Position numbers and translations under genes: made by a program. From contig JAAFHQ010000213.1 in the NCBI GenBank assembly GCA_013298445.1, forward strand, positions 1-8,688: a stretch of 8,688 nucleotides of DNA, read 5' to 3'. Source of the DNA: Chitinophagales bacterium (GTDB lineage Bacteria; Bacteroidota; Bacteroidia; Chitinophagales; Saprospiraceae). This document shows positions 5,935 to 8,688 of the stretch, piece after piece; positions within the stretch are counted from its first letter, which is position 1, and each line of letters opens with the position of its first letter. The notes beneath the pieces are model-generated. The model was not told the DNA's origin, did no database searches, and saw nothing but the letters and a program-made list of their open reading frames with translations.

Positions 5935-6525
5935 CTAAAAATAATACAGGGCCCGGATGCCCAGGTTGCGCGTCACAAACAAACCATCAGATCTGTTCTG
6001 TCGCAAGTTGTTGAGGGATCGTGACCAACGTACATTGAGTCCCCAACGTTCGCTAAAGTTAAAGGTTCCACCCAGCACCACATTGATCAAATCATCCCGG
6101 AAATTTTCCTGTTCGGTGATGATGGCACCACTTACATCAATCACTTCAGCGTTGATGATGCGGGCATAAGAGAGTCCGGCGCCGAGTTGAAACTTCCATT
6201 CGTTGAATAAAATTTGCACGGGCGCTTCTACCATATTGAGCCGGATTTTATCGTAAATGGATTGGGAGTTGGAGTACAAATTGCGTTGGCTACCTTGTTG
6301 GTTGTACAAGAGCTCTACCCCCAGTTCCCAACGTTCGCTCAGGATCGCGCTCACGTGCATGCCCGCGTGCAAACCCGGCAAATCGAAACCAGTCAACAAG
6401 TCGCCATCAATTTGGGACAAATTCAAACCTGCAATGCCACTGGCTTTGAACCGGTTTTGGGCCTCCAGTTTCAAAACCGTACCCAGCATGAGAAAGCCCA
6501 GAAAATAAAGGAGTTTTACCCGCAT
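5935..6525 (-). CDS. PorT-like outer-membrane beta-barrel protein
   Basis: A 196-aa protein with a signal peptide, MRVKLLYFLGFLMLGTVLKLEAQ, probable cleavage after A22. The mature part has the alternating pattern of a small beta-barrel: GIAGLNLSQIDG, GLHAGMHVSAILSERWELGVELLYNQQG, WKFQLGAGLSYARI, VVLGGTFNFSERWGLNVRWSRSLNN, and an aromatic C-terminus ALYYF, the usual signal for outer-membrane insertion. The repeated SERW(E/G)L(G/N)V phrase (63-70 and 158-165) marks equivalent strand-turn units. This fits the broad porin/PorT 'outer membrane beta-barrel' family common in Bacteroidota; a specific role is unknown. It is the first gene of a likely two-gene operon with ppx. It diverges from the plus-strand gene at 6653, the 127-bp space between them carrying the promoters of both directions. 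Confidence 0.85.
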   Translation of the reverse strand: MRVKLLYFLGFLMLGTVLKLEAQNRFKASGIAGLNLSQIDGDLLTGFDLPGLHAGMHVSAILSERWELGVELLYNQQGSQRNLYSNSQSIYDKIRLNMVEAPVQILFNEWKFQLGAGLSYARIINAEVIDVSGAIITEQENFRDDLINVVLGGTFNFSERWGLNVRWSRSLNNLRQNRSDGLFVTRNLGIRALYYF

Positions 6526-6652
6526 TATGGATCAATTATATGGTGTATTATAGAGTCTAACGTGATTTTATCCAAAATAAGCCAATCAAATGACGGACTA
6601 ATTTCCTACTCCTGCCTAAATTCGCCTCACAATAAACTATTTTTTGCACAGC

Positions 6653-6949
6653 ATGGTCAAATACACGACGCATTTTCTAAAAAAACTCGAGACCCTCTTC
6701 AGCGAACTGGATTATACCGTACGTTATGAAAAAGGGTCTTTCCAATCGGGGTATTGTATTGTCGAAAATCGAAAAGTTGCCGTGGTGAACAAATTTTTCG
6801 ACACCGAATCACGCATCAATGTGTTATTGGAGGTACTTGGCGTTATTGAATATACAGAGGATAAGCTGAGCGAAAAATCGAGCAAGTTGCTTAAAGCCAT
6901 TCGCAATAATTCTATCATCGAAGAAAACGAAGACGAGCCATCGAACTAA
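6653..6949 (+). CDS. Small conserved-looking soluble protein overlapping the MBL hydrolase gene
   Basis: It is 98 aa from the ATG at 6653. A TTG at 6644 would add three residues, but the ATG gives the more natural N-terminus, MVKYTTHFLKKLE. No signal peptide or membrane segment. The core YEKGSFQSGYCIVENRKVAVVNKFFDTESRINVLLEVL looks like a compact alpha/beta fold, and the C-terminus is acidic (IIEENEDEPSN). I recall similar small unnamed proteins in Bacteroidota, but no function. Its stop codon TAA (6947-6949) overlaps the probable beginning of the next gene, which points to translational coupling with the hydrolase. Confidence 0.8.
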   Translation: MVKYTTHFLKKLETLFSELDYTVRYEKGSFQSGYCIVENRKVAVVNKFFDTESRINVLLEVLGVIEYTEDKLSEKSSKLLKAIRNNSIIEENEDEPSN

Positions 6950-7725
6950 TCGTAACCCTTACTGGCACGGGCACTTCGCAGGGGGTTCCCGTTTTAGGCT
7001 GTGATTGTGAAGTATGCCAATCCACTGACCCCCGCGACAAGAGACTGCGCACTGCTGCACACCTGAGCTTGGGCAGCACTTCTGTAGCCATTGATTGTGG
7101 CCCCGATTTCCGGCAACAAATGCTGGCTGCCGGAGTCCAGAGCCTCGATGCCATTGTGATGACCCACGAGCACAATGACCATATTGTAGGCCTGGACGAT
7201 GTTCGCCCTTATAATTTCAAACAAGGGGGGGATATGCCTGTTTTTGCCACCCAAAAAGTACAAAAAGAGTTACGTACCCGCTTTGCCTACGTTTTTGCCG
7301 AGGGCGATAAGCGTTACCCCGGTGCCCCAATGGTGAGTTTGATTCAAATTGATAAAAAAACGGTGTTTACCATCAAAGAGATTTCTTTCACCCCCATTGA
7401 AGTAATGCATGGAAAATTGCCCATTCTGGGTTTTCGGGTAGGTGATTTTGCGTATCTTACAGATGTGTTGCTGGTTGAGGGACCTGAAGTGCATAAACTA
7501 CAAAACCTGCATACGCTGGTGGTAAACGCCTTGCACCATACCGAACACTACTCACACCTCAATTTAGAGGGTGCCCTGGATTTGATCCAAACCCTAAAGC
7601 CTCAACGCAGCTTCTTGACCCACATGAGCCACCGTATGGGCAAACACGCAGCAATCAATAAAACATTACCTTTTGGCGTTGAATTGGGGTACGACGGGCT
7701 GCAGTTTAGTGTACCTATGCCTTAG
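6940..7725 (+). CDS. PhnP-like metallo-beta-lactamase-fold hydrolase, probable ATC start
   Basis: The 261-codon frame codes for an MBL-fold metallohydrolase. Numbering from the ATC at 6940: strand-loop VTLTGTGTSQGVPVLGC (5-21); a Cys cluster C21, C23 and C26, as in PhnP where Cys residues bind an extra zinc; DCGPDFRQQML (52-62); metal motif THEHNDH (H76, H78, D80, H81); H157; D175 in YLTD; and LTHMSHRMG (226-234, H228, H231). E. coli PhnP, a cyclic-phosphate phosphodiesterase, begins MSLTLTLTGTGGAQGVP by recall, which lines up with IELIVTLTGTGTSQGVP and puts its Met on the ATC at 6940. No ATG, GTG or TTG occurs in frame between the upstream stop codon (6907-6909) and the TTG at 7069, and starting at 7069 would delete the first strand and the Cys cluster. 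A second candidate is ATC at 6949, overlapping the previous gene's TAA as TAATC. No phn genes are nearby, so the substrate is unknown. Motifs are all intact. Confidence 0.88.
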   Translation: MELIVTLTGTGTSQGVPVLGCDCEVCQSTDPRDKRLRTAAHLSLGSTSVAIDCGPDFRQQMLAAGVQSLDAIVMTHEHNDHIVGLDDVRPYNFKQGGDMPVFATQKVQKELRTRFAYVFAEGDKRYPGAPMVSLIQIDKKTVFTIKEISFTPIEVMHGKLPILGFRVGDFAYLTDVLLVEGPEVHKLQNLHTLVVNALHHTEHYSHLNLEGALDLIQTLKPQRSFLTHMSHRMGKHAAINKTLPFGVELGYDGLQFSVPMP

Positions 7726-7760
7726 CTTGAATTTTTGGATGGAACCCATAACCGATTTTT

Positions 7761-7918
7761 AGGAACGAAAATGAAATAAAGTAAACAAGTTGGCTGAGCT
7801 ATTTTTTGATTTGGCAAGGCGCGAGGAAGGCGCATAGCCAGCCTACGCAACTGACGAGTAACGCAGCAAAATCAAAAAATAGCCGGTCAAGTGTTTACTT
7901 TATTTTATTTCCGTTCCT
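7761..7918. mobile_element. MITE-like palindromic element with long terminal inverted repeats
   Basis: The outer 27 bp at 7761-7787, beginning AGGAACG, match the reverse complement of 7892-7918 at 25 of 27 positions. Further in, GCTATTTTTTGATTTGGC (7798-7815) matches the reverse complement of 7866-7883 at 17 of 18. The GC-richer centre (7816-7865) is itself roughly self-complementary around GCATAGCCAGCCTACGC. The whole 158 bp could fold into one long hairpin. It codes for nothing. TTA flanks GGAACG...CGTTCC on both sides (7759-7761, 7918-7920), a possible 3-bp target duplication, though this overlaps the repeat ends. These traits fit a non-autonomous MITE or dispersed palindromic repeat. It lies between the hydrolase and SPOR genes and may end transcription of the former. 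Confidence 0.7.
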
Positions 7919-7959
7919 TACCCTTATATTTCTTCTGAAAACCAAAAACAAACACCTCC

Positions 7960-8547
7960 ATGTCCAGACTTGATTATTTAACCATCGGAATTGTGGCCCT
8001 GTGTATTGCGGCCTTGATCTATCTGGTTTACCGCTATGTGAACCTTCCCCATTCTGCTGCAAACACCACAACTACAGCTGTGGTAAAAACAGACAAAACT
8101 CAACTTCAAAAAGATGATACAACTGGTTTTCCTGCCGAAGATACTTCCGACAACAACAAACCAGGCCCAGGCGCAGTAGTTGAACCGGAGCTGGAAGTAG
8201 TTCCTGCGGAAAAAACACCAGTTCAACCCAAACCCGAAAAACCTGTTGCGCCAGAACCCAAGCCCATAATACCAGCAAGGGATAACAACAACACCAGCGA
8301 AACGGTAGGTCTATCCGCAGGTCGCTACATGGTCATTGGAGGCTCCTTCGCACAAGCGAGTCATGCTCAAAAAGAGCTGCGAAAAATTCAAAAAGCGGGT
8401 TATTCGAATGCCAGGGTTGAAAAATTCAATCGGGGAACTTATGCCTCTATTTTGGTGGAGCGATTTGAGCAGGCCAAAGATGCCAATGCCTTGGTCAAAA
8501 CCTTAAAAAGTAAGGGCTTCGACGCCATGGTGCTGGTAAAACGGTAG
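7960..8547 (+). CDS. Membrane-anchored SPOR-domain protein
   Basis: This 195-aa protein has the usual layout of SPOR proteins. A short N-terminus is followed by one membrane helix (about 6-25, YLTIGIVALCIAALIYLVYR). A low-complexity linker rich in Thr, Pro, Glu and Lys follows (about 32-118, with PVQPKPEKPVAPEPKP). The C-terminal SPOR domain (about 121-195) has RYMVIGGSFAQASHAQKELRKIQ, then a RGTYASILVERF strand and ANALVKTLKSKGFDAMVLV. SPOR domains bind peptidoglycan glycan strands stripped of stem peptides, so the protein probably sits in the inner membrane with its tail in the periplasm, near the septum or other sites of wall turnover. The start is the ATG at 7960; no Shine-Dalgarno is seen. 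It stands alone between the MITE-like element and a convergent regulator gene. Confidence 0.9.
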   Translation: MSRLDYLTIGIVALCIAALIYLVYRYVNLPHSAANTTTTAVVKTDKTQLQKDDTTGFPAEDTSDNNKPGPGAVVEPELEVVPAEKTPVQPKPEKPVAPEPKPIIPARDNNNTSETVGLSAGRYMVIGGSFAQASHAQKELRKIQKAGYSNARVEKFNRGTYASILVERFEQAKDANALVKTLKSKGFDAMVLVKR

Positions 8548-8560
8548 TAATTGTTTAAAT

Positions 8561-8595
8561 AAAAAAAGCTGGGTAAGCCCAAATGACTTCCCAGC
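8561..8595 (-). terminator. Intrinsic terminator for the minus-strand regulator gene
   Basis: On the minus strand, GCTGGG, AAG, a loop, CTT, one unpaired A, CCCAGC form a strong stem (8568-8573 with 8590-8595, 8575-8577 with 8587-8589), followed directly by TTTTTTTATTT (7 U in the first run). It is 26 bp past the stop codon of the regulator that enters from the right. On the plus strand it has no U-tract, although the stem may still help to end the SPOR-gene transcript. Confidence 0.8.
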
Positions 8596-8620
8596 CGTAA
8601 TCATAATCCCAAAAACTATT

Positions 8621-8688
8621 TTATGCTTCTTGATCCGACTTCACGAGCAATTGAAATCCATTGCCGTGAATGTTAACGATTTCGATGT
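8621..8688 (-). CDS. C-terminal end of an OmpR-type winged-helix response regulator (partial)
   Basis: Only the last 21 codons and the stop codon (TAA, 8623-8621) are in the window. The peptide reads IEIVNIHGNGFQLLVKSDQEA. The phrase IEIVNxHGxGFxL matches the C-terminal beta-hairpin 'wing' of OmpR/PhoB-type DNA-binding domains in Bacteroidota, where IxNVxGxGYRL is the general form. The frame is too short to establish anything else, but the strong terminator just downstream supports a real gene end. It converges on the SPOR-domain gene. Confidence 0.65.
   Translation of the reverse strand, partial: IEIVNIHGNGFQLLVKSDQEA

Noticed and set aside
5455..6024. 189-codon plus-strand frame across ppx and the barrel gene
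   Set aside because: It is antisense to two well-supported genes and crosses their junction.
6638..6646. TATTTTTTG as a -7 promoter box for the 6653 gene
   Set aside because: It has three rather than two bases between TA and TTTG and would need a leaderless transcript; no -33 partner is evident.
6907..6952. Ribosomal frameshift fusing the 98-aa protein to the hydrolase
   Set aside because: A -1 shift would join the frames through an Arg/Lys-rich stretch, but no canonical slippery heptamer is in the right register and both proteins look complete on their own.
7069..7071. TTG as the start of the MBL hydrolase
   Set aside because: This would remove the conserved GTGTSQGVP strand-loop and the Cys cluster that belong to the fold; an upstream ATC start fits the family better.
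1..8688. CRISPR array, tRNA or rRNA, prophage, toxin-antitoxin or defence island
   Set aside because: No regularly spaced repeats, cloverleaf sequences, phage genes, or recognisable toxin or nuclease genes were found by reading both strands.

Overview
The window looks like a chromosomal segment from a member of the Bacteroidota, most likely a Saprospiria-type organism (Haliscomenobacter/Lewinella-like). This is inferred from several signs. There is a large secreted cysteine-rich HYR-like surface protein, a short (about 300 aa) Ppx/GppA protein, and a PorT-like outer-membrane barrel. Start codons almost never carry a Shine-Dalgarno sequence, and one exact Bacteroidota-type -7 promoter box (TAnnTTTG) is present. 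No phage, IS transposase, CRISPR array, rRNA or tRNA was seen.

Layout, left to right. (1) Positions 1-1078, minus strand: N-terminal 359 codons of a secreted Cys-rich HYR-like protein that runs off the left edge. (2) Positions 1079-1571: about 490 bp without a gene, holding two terminator-like hairpins, a candidate promoter and small repeats. (3) 1572-2201, minus: a NarL/FixJ-type regulator whose phospho-acceptor Asp is replaced by Glu. (4) 2367-4394, minus: full-length 2,4-dienoyl-CoA reductase (fadH). Its upstream region is dense in palindromes and carries a 19-bp operator-like direct repeat with a 32-bp period. (5) 4663-4956, plus: a small unknown protein that converges on (6) ppx (5002-5913, minus), with a REP-like hairpin between them. 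ppx probably forms an operon with the outer-membrane barrel gene just upstream (5935-6525, minus). (7) 6653-7725, plus: a small conserved protein overlapping a PhnP-like metallo-beta-lactamase-fold hydrolase. The hydrolase's conserved N-terminus has no ATG, GTG or TTG start and probably begins at an ATC codon. (8) 7761-7918: a 158-bp MITE-like element with long imperfect terminal inverted repeats. (9) 7960-8547, plus: a membrane-anchored SPOR-domain protein. It faces (10) the last 21 codons of a winged-helix response regulator entering from the right edge on the minus strand (8621-8688), with a clear intrinsic terminator at 8561-8595.

Functionally this is a mixed housekeeping and cell-surface neighbourhood: unsaturated fatty-acid beta-oxidation (FadH), polyphosphate or (p)ppGpp metabolism (Ppx/GppA), envelope proteins (HYR-like protein, barrel, SPOR protein) and two regulators. 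I see no single multi-gene defence or biosynthetic system. The points most worth a second look are the non-canonical start of the hydrolase, the non-phosphorylatable-looking receiver of the LuxR-type regulator, the palindrome cluster upstream of fadH, and the MITE-like element.
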